Assembly (NCBI RefSeq): GCF_022369515.1 | Contig: NZ_CP059724.1 | Location: 2,790,001-2,854,000 of the forward strand | From: Paenibacillus sp. 19GGS1-52 | GTDB lineage: Bacteria; Bacillota; Bacilli; Paenibacillales; Paenibacillaceae | Length of the DNA: 64,000 nt | Direction of reading: 5' to 3' | Part shown: positions 1-7,423 of the stretch, piece by piece | How positions within the stretch are numbered: position 1 is the first letter of the stretch | How the letters are laid out: each line of letters opens with the position of its first letter | Program-made: the position numbers and the translations under genes | Notes under the pieces: generated by a model | The model's database searches: none | What the model was told of the DNA's origin: nothing | What the model saw: only the letters and a program-made list of their open reading frames with translations

Positions 1-21
1 ATGTTGAAACAGGCTATTTAG
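1..21 (+). CDS. 3' end of an upstream gene (partial)
   Basis: An open frame enters the window and stops at TAG 19-21. In Bacillales the genes before rimM are rpsP and the small KH-domain protein gene, so this may be the end of one of those. Only six codons are visible, too few to name it. Confidence 0.35.
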   Translation: MLKQAI

Positions 22-35
22 AAGGAGAGGGTTTT

Positions 36-560
36 ATGACGGAAGAATTAACTGTAGGCAAGCTTGTAAATACACACGGTATTCGCGGGGAGATAAAAAT
101 ATTCTCGCATACTGATTTCCCGGAAGTTCGTTTTGCGCCAGAAAAAAAGCTGATCGTATATCCTCCGAATGGTGGCGCACGATTCGAAGTCATCGTGGAA
201 TCGGCACGTGAGCACAAGGGAATGTTTATCGTTAAGCTAAAAGGCTATACCGATATTAACCAAGTGGAGAAATATAAGGGCAGCGTCCTCAAGGTTCCGA
301 GCAAGGACTTGGTTGAATTGCCGGAGAACGAATACTATTTTCACCACATCGTGGGTTGTGAAGTATTTACTGATGAACCTGGAAGCGAGTCCTTGGGTAC
401 AATTATCGAAATATTGCAGCCCGGTGCGAATGATGTTTGGGTTGTGAAGCCAGTCAAGGGGCAGGATATTCTGATTCCCGTTATCCCGGATGTAGTATTG
501 GATGTAGATATTGAGGCCAAACGGATCACGGTGCACCTGATGGAAGGGCTGCTGCCATGA
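36..560 (+). CDS. rimM: Ribosome maturation factor RimM
   Basis: RimM helps assemble the head of the 30S subunit by binding protein S19, and acts in the cytoplasm. The 174-residue product has the usual length. It opens with the family's [13 protein letters not shown] motif (residues 7-19); an N-terminal RimM barrel (about 5-90) is followed by a PRC barrel (about 100-170) containing [13 protein letters not shown]. The start is set by GAAGGAGAGG at 21-30. The stop overlaps the trmD start by 4 nt (ATGA), so the two genes are translationally coupled. Confidence 0.95.
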   Translation: MTEELTVGKLVNTHGIRGEIKIFSHTDFPEVRFAPEKKLIVYPPNGGARFEVIVESAREHKGMFIVKLKGYTDINQVEKYKGSVLKVPSKDLVELPENEYYFHHIVGCEVFTDEPGSESLGTIIEILQPGANDVWVVKPVKGQDILIPVIPDVVLDVDIEAKRITVHLMEGLLP

Positions 561-1306
561 TTAGGATTGATGTGCTAACACTATTCCCTGAAATGTGTGA
601 GAGTGTGTTTGGCACAAGTATTCTGGGGAAAGCCCGTGAGAAGGGAATCGTTGCATTGAATGCAGTGAACTTTCGTGATTTCTCGGGCAATAAGCATAAT
701 AGTGTGGATGATACGCCATATGGCGGAGGTGGGGGAATGGTGCTTAAGCCGGATCCGATCTTCGCTGCGGTGGAACATGTTCTGGAGATGTCTTCCTCAC
801 CGGTGAAACCTCGTATTATACTGATGTGTCCGCAAGGGAGAACTTATAATCAGAAAATAGCCGAGGAACTCGCACAGGAAGAGCATTTGATTTTTATATG
901 CGGTCATTATGAGGGGTATGATGAACGTATCCGTGAGCATCTCGTAACAGATGAGCTTTCGATGGGGGATTACGTGCTGACTGGCGGAGAGTTGCCGGCA
1001 TTAACCGTGATTGATTCGATAGTCCGGCTGCAGCCAGGGGCATTGGGAAATGAAACCTCAGCAGTAACTGATTCATTCAGCACAGGTTTGTTGGAGTATC
1101 CGCATTATACGCGCCCGGCAGAGTTCCGTGGCTGGAAGGTACCGGATATCTTACTGAGCGGTCATCATGCCAACATTGAGGTATGGCGGCGGGAACAAGC
1201 CCTTCAGCGTACGCTGGAGCGCAGACCCGATCTACTGGAGACCGCAGAGCTGACCAAGAAGGATTTGAAGGCCCTGGAGATTTTAAAGAAAAATAGCCCA
1301 GCTTAA
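557..1306 (+). CDS. trmD: tRNA (guanine-N1-)-methyltransferase TrmD
   Basis: TrmD makes m1G37 next to the anticodon using S-adenosylmethionine, preventing +1 frameshifting. It is a SPOUT-class knotted enzyme that works as a dimer. The 249-residue protein shows the family motifs [12 protein letters not shown] (about 56-67), [22 protein letters not shown] and [10 protein letters not shown]. It overlaps rimM by 4 nt. A terminator directly follows (1345-1375), so rplS, which usually follows trmD at once, is on a separate transcript here. Confidence 0.96.
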   Translation: MIRIDVLTLFPEMCESVFGTSILGKAREKGIVALNAVNFRDFSGNKHNSVDDTPYGGGGGMVLKPDPIFAAVEHVLEMSSSPVKPRIILMCPQGRTYNQKIAEELAQEEHLIFICGHYEGYDERIREHLVTDELSMGDYVLTGGELPALTVIDSIVRLQPGALGNETSAVTDSFSTGLLEYPHYTRPAEFRGWKVPDILLSGHHANIEVWRREQALQRTLERRPDLLETAELTKKDLKALEILKKNSPA

Positions 1307-1344
1307 TATTAACTTATAGTACATGGCTTGTTACACGTCTTTTT

Positions 1345-1379
1345 AACGTCTTTACGTTGAAGGGACGTTTTTATTTATT
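1345..1379 (+). terminator. Intrinsic terminator after rimM-trmD
   Basis: AACGTC (1345-1350) pairs with GACGTT (1364-1369) and is followed by a T-rich run TTTTATTTATT. It separates rimM-trmD from the small genes downstream. Confidence 0.65.
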
Positions 1380-1458
1380 ATTTTCAAAAATGTGCGTCAC
1401 TATTCCTTTTCCGGGGTAATTATAGGGAGTGCTGTAATTATTGAAAGGAATGACTAAT

Positions 1459-1575
1459 ATGAATACAAAAACAAGAGAAGAATATAAGCAGACAGTGGAA
1501 GCTGTCAACCAAGAGACGGAGCAGCTCCGTACAGTGAATGATATTATCGATTTCTATAAGAATCGTAAATCGTAA
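1459..1575 (+). CDS. Small hypothetical protein (38 aa)
   Basis: The frame encodes a charged, soluble 38-residue peptide beginning MNTKTREEYKQ and ending NRKS. AAAGG at 1444-1448 sits 10 nt before the ATG at 1459; another in-frame ATG at 1450 is too close to that site. No family is recognised. It looks helical throughout and ends in a lysine/arginine-rich tail. A strong hairpin follows at 1641-1691. Confidence 0.5.
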   Translation: MNTKTREEYKQTVEAVNQETEQLRTVNDIIDFYKNRKS

Positions 1576-1640
1576 TCCCCATTCGCCTATTAAGATCAGG
1601 TCTTTGCTGTTTAGAGATTTGTGATAATATAGCAAGAAAT

Positions 1641-1691
1641 AAATAAGCCTTACTGCCGTGAACATTGTGTTCATTGCAGTAAGGCTTATTT
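1641..1691. terminator. Long perfect hairpin, probable bidirectional terminator
   Basis: A 16-bp perfect stem (1641-1656 with 1676-1691, AAATAAGCCTTACTGC and its complement) encloses a second 6-bp stem TGAACA/TGTTCA. The outer stem ends in TTATTT, so it can act as a terminator for the small ORF at 1459; the U-tract is weak on both strands. Confidence 0.5.
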
Positions 1692-1734
1692 ATGATCTCC
1701 AAAGTCCGACGGAAATATTTCCTGAAAAAGAACA

Positions 1735-1895
1735 TGAAAAAGACCGTCCGAAGACGGTCTTCTTTACCCGAGGCGCTAGTTTAAAGCTTTGATCCGTATC
1801 CCGCGCCACCAACGATAGAAACATTAGCCGTTGGTCCGGGTAAGGGATACGTTCAGCATGTCATGCTTGATGTGAACGCACCTCCTTTCCTTGTG
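1735..1895 (-). ncRNA. Candidate structured small RNA with own promoter and terminator
   Basis: On the minus strand an extended -10 (TGCTATACT, box at 1901-1906) would start a transcript near 1895. It would end at a textbook terminator: AGACCGTC, UUCG loop, GACGGTCT at 1741-1760, then TTTTTC. Between them are paired blocks 1796-1802/1844-1850 (7 bp), 1808-1814/1829-1835 (7 bp), 1764-1770/1837-1843 (7 bp), 1772-1776/1803-1807 (5 bp) and a hairpin at 1851-1877. Some pairings cross, implying a pseudoknot or alternative folds. An AAAGGAGGTG element lies at about 1879-1888 near the 5' end, and a short ORF (MLNVSLTRTNG) follows, so a translated leader is also possible. Confidence 0.5.
1741..1760 (-). 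terminator. Intrinsic terminator of the minus-strand RNA
   Basis: An 8-bp stem with a UUCG loop is followed on the minus strand by TTTTTC (plus strand 1735-1740). It is one of the clearest terminators in the window. Confidence 0.8.
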
Positions 1896-2073
1896 CCAAG
1901 AGTATAGCATAATCTTTATAGAATATCCATTAAATTTTAGAGGAAATTTATAGAGAATAGTTTAGAAGAATCGGCTCTTATATTTAGACGTATTAGAGTA
2001 TTACATTGACCCCTTCTGCCAGAATTCCTAGTATCCCAGCTGAAGGAGTCATTGTTGTTGAACATAAATTCAT

Positions 2074-2256
2074 TTACGATTTATCACTGTGTCTAAGCTT
2101 GAGGAACCCTGTAACGAGAGAGTATAATCCAACAACCACGAGAAGTAATACAGCCCAGAGATAATTGCGCACTGTGTAAGTAAGCGATATCAAAATGAAA
2201 AATATAGCGATGCGCAGCACACCTTCGTTGATAAACAGGCTACCATTTCTAGTCAT
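2074..2256 (-). CDS. Small YgaP-like (DUF2892-type) membrane protein
   Basis: A 60-residue protein with a short polar N-terminus (MTRNGSLFINEGVLR) and two hydrophobic segments (about 14-32 and 36-53), a layout typical of the DUF2892/YgaP transmembrane family. The start is the ATG at 2256 because AGGAGG lies just upstream at 2264-2270; a TTG further upstream would put this site inside the coding region. Function unknown; probably an inner-membrane protein. It is transcribed towards the candidate RNA at 1735-1895. Confidence 0.7.
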   Translation of the reverse strand: MTRNGSLFINEGVLRIAIFFILISLTYTVRNYLWAVLLLVVVGLYSLVTGFLKLRHSDKS

Positions 2257-2426
2257 GATCTTTAGCCTCCTCAAATTAGCTGGTTACAATTATTATGATA
2301 TCACTGAGTTTGCTAACAGGATAGTGAGTCCTGAAAAAAGATTCGTCAGTGGGGATCATTTAGCCGTTACCGGCCTTTCCAACTCCTCATAAAATACAGC
2401 AATACGAATGAGGAGGTATATCCAAA

Positions 2427-2654
2427 GTGGATGCTTATTATAACTGTTTGCGCTGCATGAATAAAAAGGTGCGGATTCTGACCGTACATGGTCAGCAATA
2501 CGAAGGAGTTATTACAAATGTGGACGCTAATAATGTGTACTTAAGAACAGAAGGGAATGGGCCAATCAAGACTTCTGCCTTCTACCCTTACGGTTATGGC
2601 AGTCAAATTCTAACCTTAAGCTTGTTCACCTTATTGGCAATAGCTCTTATTTAG
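2427..2654 (+). CDS. Small Sm-like protein with a C-terminal membrane segment
   Basis: The start is GTG 2427, fixed by AGGAGG at 2411-2416. The 75-residue product has an Sm/Hfq-like strand pattern at about 13-43 (KKVRILTVHGQQYEGVITNV, then DANNVYL), followed by a proline/tyrosine-rich loop and a hydrophobic tail (about 58-75). The domain reading is an inference from the V-x-G-x-Y-x-G-x-I-x-x-V-D pattern. A strong bidirectional terminator follows. Confidence 0.6.
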   Translation: MDAYYNCLRCMNKKVRILTVHGQQYEGVITNVDANNVYLRTEGNGPIKTSAFYPYGYGSQILTLSLFTLLAIALI

Positions 2655-2668
2655 AAAGCTCTTCTAGC

Positions 2669-2707
2669 AAAAACAGACCATCCCGTTATCTAGGATGGTC
2701 TGTTTTT
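2669..2707. terminator. Bidirectional terminator between convergent genes
   Basis: AAAAACAGACCATCC (2669-2683) is complementary to GGATGGTCTGTTTTT (2693-2707). It serves the small plus-strand gene ending at 2654 and the minus-strand lipoprotein gene ending at 2735. Confidence 0.85.
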
Positions 2708-2734
2708 GCTGTTTCCTTATTCTTTTCCCATTGT

Positions 2735-3664
2735 TTATTGTTGTACAGTGATAGCACCGATTTGGGAGCTTAAGGATAACAGGGGGCCACCGCCCCCCAG
2801 TTCACTCTTGCCACATGCGGCTCCGGTGATTTGTCCAAGCTCGCTTTCGGTATCCAGGTTGCATTTAAGATCATGGGCCAGAACAGCGGTGAGGCTGCCT
2901 ATATCACTTTTTGCTGAAAGACTGCTTCCGTTCTTCATGTCTGAGATCTCTAGATGAATACTGCCTGTGTTGGTCTCTACGCTGGATTTGCCAGTGACTA
3001 TAGCTCCTTCAATGCTAATCGCACCAACATTGCTAATGATGCGGTAAGTACCTTGTAGATTATGGAGATTAATTTCTCCGACACGGTTATTAATTTGATA
3101 CCGATTAAGGTTAGCTGGAATTTCTATGACATAGTTAATGCTAAAGTCGGAATAGCCGTATTTGTCTTGTGCCCAAGTCCAGAGATCCTTTTTCGAGTTT
3201 TCCTTAGGTCTAGCAGATACCTCTAACGTATTCCCGTTAGTCTGAATGGAAACTTCGGCGTGATCCAGAATCTCTTGACGGTCCGTAGAATGAGCTGAAA
3301 CATTATGCGCCATAATGGTGGCACTCACGTTTATGTTGTTTCCAGCAATGGAGCTTACCGTGATTGTACCAACTGCGTTATCAATGCTGAGTACGGAGGC
3401 GGAATTGGTGGCTTGGGAAGCGGAGAGTTCTTTGCTTATACTGTCTGCTGCGACCGCATCTGCAACCTTGGCAGCCGTACTCTGAATGGTTTGCTCTACA
3501 TTTGCGGTTGTTTGTCCAATTTCCTGCTTAATGATCTCTCCAATATTCTGTTCAGCATCATGGTTAGCCTCAACTTTGCCTTGTAATGGCGTGCAGCCAG
3601 CCTGAAGGGTGATGGATAGAACTGCAACGGCAGCAAGGATGATCAGCTTATGATTTTTTAACAT
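2735..3664 (-). CDS. Lipoprotein with a DUF4097-like beta-repeat domain
   Basis: The 309-residue product begins with a lipoprotein signal: basic MLKNHK, hydrophobic core and lipobox LQAGC with Cys23, so it should be anchored outside the membrane. Residues 40-90 are polar and helical. From about 93 on, repeated short beta motifs (DNAVGTITVSS, NRVGEINLHN, SNVGAISIEG, TNTGSIHLEI, SDIGSLTAVL, SELGQITGAA, SQIGAITVQQ) match the DUF4097 pattern found near stress-response and anti-sigma systems. GGGGGA just before the ATG supports the start. No partner regulator is adjacent. Function unknown. Confidence 0.75.
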   Translation of the reverse strand: MLKNHKLIILAAVAVLSITLQAGCTPLQGKVEANHDAEQNIGEIIKQEIGQTTANVEQTIQSTAAKVADAVAADSISKELSASQATNSASVLSIDNAVGTITVSSIAGNNINVSATIMAHNVSAHSTDRQEILDHAEVSIQTNGNTLEVSARPKENSKKDLWTWAQDKYGYSDFSINYVIEIPANLNRYQINNRVGEINLHNLQGTYRIISNVGAISIEGAIVTGKSSVETNTGSIHLEISDMKNGSSLSAKSDIGSLTAVLAHDLKCNLDTESELGQITGAACGKSELGGGGPLLSLSSQIGAITVQQ

Positions 3665-3854
3665 TTGAGATGTCCCCCTAGATTTATATGTACTTCTCTG
3701 ATTATATATTATGGGAAAATATTGAAAAACAGGCTGCAGTCCGGTTGTTGTACTGGACTTTAGACTAGGTGGAGTCTATGACTACAATTCAATTTTCAAC
3801 TATGCTAAAATAACTTCTATATAGATGCGAGAACAAGGGAGTGGGTAAAGCCAA

Positions 3855-4154
3855 ATGAGCTATACAGCAGTTATTATTGTGTTGTTGGTATTGGTGGTTG
3901 TTTATTTTATATCCCGTGGCCGGTTAACAAAGAATTCAAAAGATCATCGGAACAATAATGCCAATAGTAAGGGCAACGTTATTTCCATGGACAAGCATCG
4001 TAAAACCAAGACAATTTCAGGGGATCAACCCTGCTCATCATGCAAGAAAAAGAATGGTAAATTGATCTTCTATGCACAGGAGAATGGAACGATAGTTGGT
4101 TTGTGCAAGGACTGTAAGTCCAAAGCAATTAAGCAGGATATGCTGCCTCTCTAA
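3855..4154 (+). CDS. Membrane-anchored hypothetical protein with a CxxC pair
   Basis: A 99-residue protein with an N-terminal transmembrane segment (about 4-21), a polar asparagine/lysine linker, and a C-terminal zinc-ribbon-like pattern CSSCKKKNG...LCKDCKSK (about 60-88). Two CxxC pairs suggest one bound zinc. RBS GGGAG at 3839-3843. No family named. It lies just upstream of rplS. Confidence 0.6.
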   Translation: MSYTAVIIVLLVLVVVYFISRGRLTKNSKDHRNNNANSKGNVISMDKHRKTKTISGDQPCSSCKKKNGKLIFYAQENGTIVGLCKDCKSKAIKQDMLPL

Positions 4155-4300
4155 AATAGTGGAAATAAGTTGTATTAGCCCTTACATTGTGGTATTATTA
4201 TTTCTGTTGTGTGGAATACGGTGGTCCTCTGCTAATAATGATGGAGATATCATTTCTTCGGAAGAAGCAAGAACGCCTGTACGGAAGGAGGAAGACCTTA

Positions 4301-4645
4301 ATGAATATCCTAGAATTAGTAACTCAAGAACAACTTCGCAAAGATATCCCGAGTTTTCGCCCGGGTGACACTTTGAAAGTGCACGTAAAAGTTATCGAGG
4401 GAACTCGTGAGCGTATCCAGTTGTTCGAAGGCGTTGTAATCAAACGTCGCGGCGGTGGTATCGGTGAAACTTTTACAGTTCGTAAAATTTCTTACGGTGT
4501 TGGTGTGGAAAGAACATTTCCGGTCAACTCGCCTAAACTCGAGAAAATCGAAGTAGCTCGTCGTGGTAAAGTTCGTCGTGCGAAACTTTATTATCTTCGT
4601 GACCTGCGCGGTAAAGCTGCGAGAATTAAAGAAATCCGTCGCTAG
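4301..4645 (+). CDS. rplS: 50S ribosomal protein L19
   Basis: L19 sits at the 30S-50S interface near bridges B6 and B8. The 114-residue product carries [48 protein letters not shown] and the basic C-terminus [20 protein letters not shown]. The start is ATG 4301 behind GGAAGGAGGAAG. It is some 3 kb away from trmD with a terminator between them, unlike the usual trmD-rplS operon. The 5' region (about 4190-4290) may hold an L19 leader, but I could not resolve a convincing fold. Confidence 0.97.
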   Translation: MNILELVTQEQLRKDIPSFRPGDTLKVHVKVIEGTRERIQLFEGVVIKRRGGGIGETFTVRKISYGVGVERTFPVNSPKLEKIEVARRGKVRRAKLYYLRDLRGKAARIKEIRR

Positions 4646-4658
4646 TATAGCGAACAAG

Positions 4659-4691
4659 GAAAGGGGCTTGAGTTCAAGCCCCTTTCGTTTT
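4659..4691 (+). terminator. Terminator after rplS
   Basis: AAAGGGGCTTGA (4660-4671) pairs with TCAAGCCCCTTT (4674-4685), followed by CGTTTTCT. Confidence 0.85.
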
Positions 4692-4984
4692 CTGATAAGC
4701 AAGAATTATCTTCCGCTAACTGCTTTTTGCACCATGAGTTCTGAATTCAATGCATGACATATATAGAGCGCTGGGGATCGGCTTCTCCGAAAAGGCCTCC
4801 TGAAGGAATATCTATGGAGGGGTTTTTGGTAGAGGTTTTTTTTGAAATTTATTGAAGTATAAGTTTAATTAAATACTCCATCCTTATATTTTACGAGAAA
4901 CGGATGTCGCCCTTGTAAAAGTCGGCTCAGCCGTTTCTTCTTGTGTTGTATTGCTGGTGTGGCATAAAGAGAGGACGGTGAACT
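4692..4984. other. Gene-free stretch upstream of lepB
   Basis: No gene is seen. A weak hairpin (GCCTCC..GGAGG, about 4795-4830) is followed by GTTTTTGG, and AGAAACGG (4893-4900) is complementary to CCGTTTCT around 4931-4938. The second pair lies within the probable lepB 5' UTR and may be a leader fold or terminator. No clear promoter could be chosen. Confidence 0.3.
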
Positions 4985-5605
4985 ATGCAGCAGGATTTGC
5001 TGGAGGGACAGGGTGAGACTGGGGAGTCTAACCCGCAGAAACCTCGTAAACAGAAGAATGAAGTATTGGAATGGATTAAGGCGATTGCCATTGCTTTAGT
5101 TCTGGTGATTCTGATCCGTTGGCTGTTGTTCAAGCCGTTTATTGTCGATGGACCTTCCATGCAGCCTAATTTCCATACTGGAGAACGGGTTATTGTAAAT
5201 GAAGTATTGTACGATATAAGGTCTCCGAAACGAGGCGAGGTTATCGTATTCCATGTGCCTTCAGAAGGCCGAGACTTCATTAAACGCGTTATAGGTGTGG
5301 CTGGAGACAAGATCAAGGTAGAGGGGGATGTCGTTACAGTTAACGGCGAGCCTGTGAACGAAACGTACATTCAAGGAGCTATTGATGCAGCGCATAATAA
5401 TAACGCCTTGTACAATAATAAGAACTTCCCTAACGAAGATTTCACGGATGGTACAGTGCCAGAAGGGCATATATTCGTAATGGGCGACAACCGCTCGGAT
5501 AGTACGGACAGCCGAATGATCGGTTATGTACCGCTGGGTGATATTGTCGGCCGGGCTGATTTGATATTCTGGCCGGTAAAAGACATCGAAATGATTAACC
5601 ATTAA
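4985..5605 (+). CDS. lepB: Signal peptidase I
   Basis: Membrane serine protease that removes Sec and Tat signal peptides outside the membrane. The 206-residue protein has a cytoplasmic polar N-terminus (1-30), one transmembrane helix (about 31-49), the catalytic serine in GPSMQP (Ser58) and the general-base lysine in [13 protein letters not shown] (Lys100). The conserved C-terminal box [11 protein letters not shown] lies near 166-177. One membrane helix is typical of Bacillus Sip enzymes. It precedes rbgA by 29 nt, and the two are likely cotranscribed. Confidence 0.95.
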   Translation: MQQDLLEGQGETGESNPQKPRKQKNEVLEWIKAIAIALVLVILIRWLLFKPFIVDGPSMQPNFHTGERVIVNEVLYDIRSPKRGEVIVFHVPSEGRDFIKRVIGVAGDKIKVEGDVVTVNGEPVNETYIQGAIDAAHNNNALYNNKNFPNEDFTDGTVPEGHIFVMGDNRSDSTDSRMIGYVPLGDIVGRADLIFWPVKDIEMINH

Positions 5606-5634
5606 AGCAACAGAAGTCAAAGGAGGTGACGGCA

Positions 5635-6495
5635 ATGGCCATTCAATGGTTTCCTGGTCATATGACGAAGGCTAGACGGCAAATCGAGGCTAAGTTGAAG
5701 CTGATTGATGTTGTAATAGAACTGCTCGATTCCCGTCTTCCTCTTTCCAGCCGCAATCCGATGATTGACGATATTTTGCGGGACAAGCCAAGGCTGATTA
5801 TTTTGAATAAAGCGGATTTAGCCGATCCGGAAGCCACGCGGAAATGGCTGGCTTACTTTAAAGCTGAAGGGCACACTGCATTTCCGGTAGATGCATCTAC
5901 CGGAACGGGGATCAAAGAAATTCCAGAGCAGGTCAAGATACTGCTGAAGGAAAAGATCGACCGGCAAATTGCTAGAGGAATGAATCCACGGGCAATGCGT
6001 GCTCTGATCGTTGGCATCCCGAATGTTGGGAAGTCAACATTGATTAACAAGATGGCTGGAAAACATATCGCTGCTGTCGGAGACCGTCCAGGTGTAACTA
6101 AAGGTCAACAGTGGATTAAGACGGGCGGGAATTTGGAGCTTCTGGATACCCCTGGTATTTTGTGGCCGAAGTTCGAAGACCAAGAAGTGGGTTACCGTCT
6201 GGCGGTAACTGGCGCAATCAAGGAAGAGATCCTCAACATTGAGGAGATCGCATTCTATGCCGTGAAGTATTTAGTGACTGACTATGGCTCTAGATTTCAA
6301 GAACGTTTTGGAATTGACAAGCTTCCTGAGGATCTGGATAATCCGGATGAGATTGTCGCCGTTCTGGAAGCAGTAGGCCGCAAGCGCGGTTGTCTGATCA
6401 GCGGTGGACGGGTAGATTTGGAGAAAGCCTCCCGTACTTTACTGCATGAGCTACGTGCTGGTAAGCTTGGGCGTTTCACGTTAGAAACTCCTTAA
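5635..6495 (+). CDS. rbgA: Ribosome biogenesis GTPase RbgA (YlqF)
   Basis: Circularly permuted GTPase needed for late 50S assembly. Motif order G4-G1-G3 is visible: NKAD (about 58-61), GIPNVGKST (127-135) and DTPG (171-174). The N-terminus [12 protein letters not shown] is the family signature. The ATG at 5635 is chosen because AAAGGAGGTGA (5620-5629) lies 5 nt upstream; the GTG at 5626 lies inside that ribosome site. 286 residues, normal length. A terminator follows at 6534-6565. Confidence 0.96.
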   Translation: MAIQWFPGHMTKARRQIEAKLKLIDVVIELLDSRLPLSSRNPMIDDILRDKPRLIILNKADLADPEATRKWLAYFKAEGHTAFPVDASTGTGIKEIPEQVKILLKEKIDRQIARGMNPRAMRALIVGIPNVGKSTLINKMAGKHIAAVGDRPGVTKGQQWIKTGGNLELLDTPGILWPKFEDQEVGYRLAVTGAIKEEILNIEEIAFYAVKYLVTDYGSRFQERFGIDKLPEDLDNPDEIVAVLEAVGRKRGCLISGGRVDLEKASRTLLHELRAGKLGRFTLETP

Positions 6496-6533
6496 TAAGG
6501 ATTATATTTAACGTTTAAAAAACGGGGTATGGA

Positions 6534-6566
6534 AGAGCCATCCGAATTTGGGGTGGCTCTTTTTGT
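6534..6566 (+). terminator. Terminator after lepB-rbgA
   Basis: AGAGCCA (6534-6540) pairs with TGGCTCT (6554-6560), followed by TTTTGTGTTTT. Confidence 0.8.
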
Positions 6567-6714
6567 GTTTTCTGGGCTATACAAAGGTTATGAGCAAAGG
6601 ACCACTATAATAAACAGCAAATCTATGAATAAAGTGGGATGCCCTGACTTGCATTACTATGTTAAGCTGAGTTGTAGAGACTAGGGATAAATTGTAGATG
6701 GTGGTGGAAGTAAG

Positions 6715-7341
6715 ATGAGCACTATAGATATGTTATTTTACGAAAAAGAGATTTGGGAGCAATCCTATCGGAGCATCGCTGGAGTAGATGAAGTAGGTAG
6801 AGGTTGTCTATTCGGGGATGTGGTTGCAGCAGCGGTAATTTTGCCGGTGGGATTAATGATCGATGGTGTGGATGATTCCAAGAAGCTGACAGCCAAGAAG
6901 CGGGAATCCTTATTCGAGATCATCATGGAACAAGCATTGGCGGTTGGAGTGGGATATGTCGATTCAAGTGTGATTGATGAGATTAATATAAAGCAAGCCT
7001 CACGACTGGCCATGAAAAAAGCGGTTGAGGGTCTTAGCCATACACCTGATTACATGCTTATTGATGCGGAGAAGGTAGACTTGCCGCTACCGCAGCGCGC
7101 GATCATTAAAGGAGATGCAAACAGTCAATCTATTGCTGCAGCATCGATTGTGGCCAAGGTAACGCGGGACAGACTCTGTGCAGGCCTTTGGGAGGAATTA
7201 TATCCGAATTATGGTATTGCGATACATAAAGGTTATGCAACCAAGCAACATCGGCAACAGATTACAGTACTAGGTCCATCGGATATGCATCGGCGCAGCT
7301 TTCTTGGAAACATACTGTCAGAGCAACAGACGCTGTTCTAG
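6715..7341 (+). CDS. rnhB: Ribonuclease HII
   Basis: Cleaves RNA in RNA-DNA hybrids, including single ribonucleotides in DNA. 208 residues with the DEVGRG motif (Asp25-Glu26), an Asp in MLIDAEK (117) and the conserved KGDANSQSIAAASIVAKVTRD block. The loop after DEVGRG reads CLFGDVVAAAVILP instead of the commoner PLAGPVVAAAVILP, a substitution worth noting. It sits between rbgA and ylqG as in Bacillus subtilis. Confidence 0.95.
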   Translation: MSTIDMLFYEKEIWEQSYRSIAGVDEVGRGCLFGDVVAAAVILPVGLMIDGVDDSKKLTAKKRESLFEIIMEQALAVGVGYVDSSVIDEINIKQASRLAMKKAVEGLSHTPDYMLIDAEKVDLPLPQRAIIKGDANSQSIAAASIVAKVTRDRLCAGLWEELYPNYGIAIHKGYATKQHRQQITVLGPSDMHRRSFLGNILSEQQTLF

Positions 7342-7423
7342 ATTATGGCTACACAACTTATAAAAGCCGTAGAAATACCGATATAGATTAGAAGTAAGAA
7401 CATTGGGAGGGAGGAGAAACGCT

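Noticed and set aside
2706..2957. 83-codon frame opposite the lipoprotein gene
   Set aside because: It begins in a terminator and is fully covered by the DUF4097-like coding region on the minus strand.
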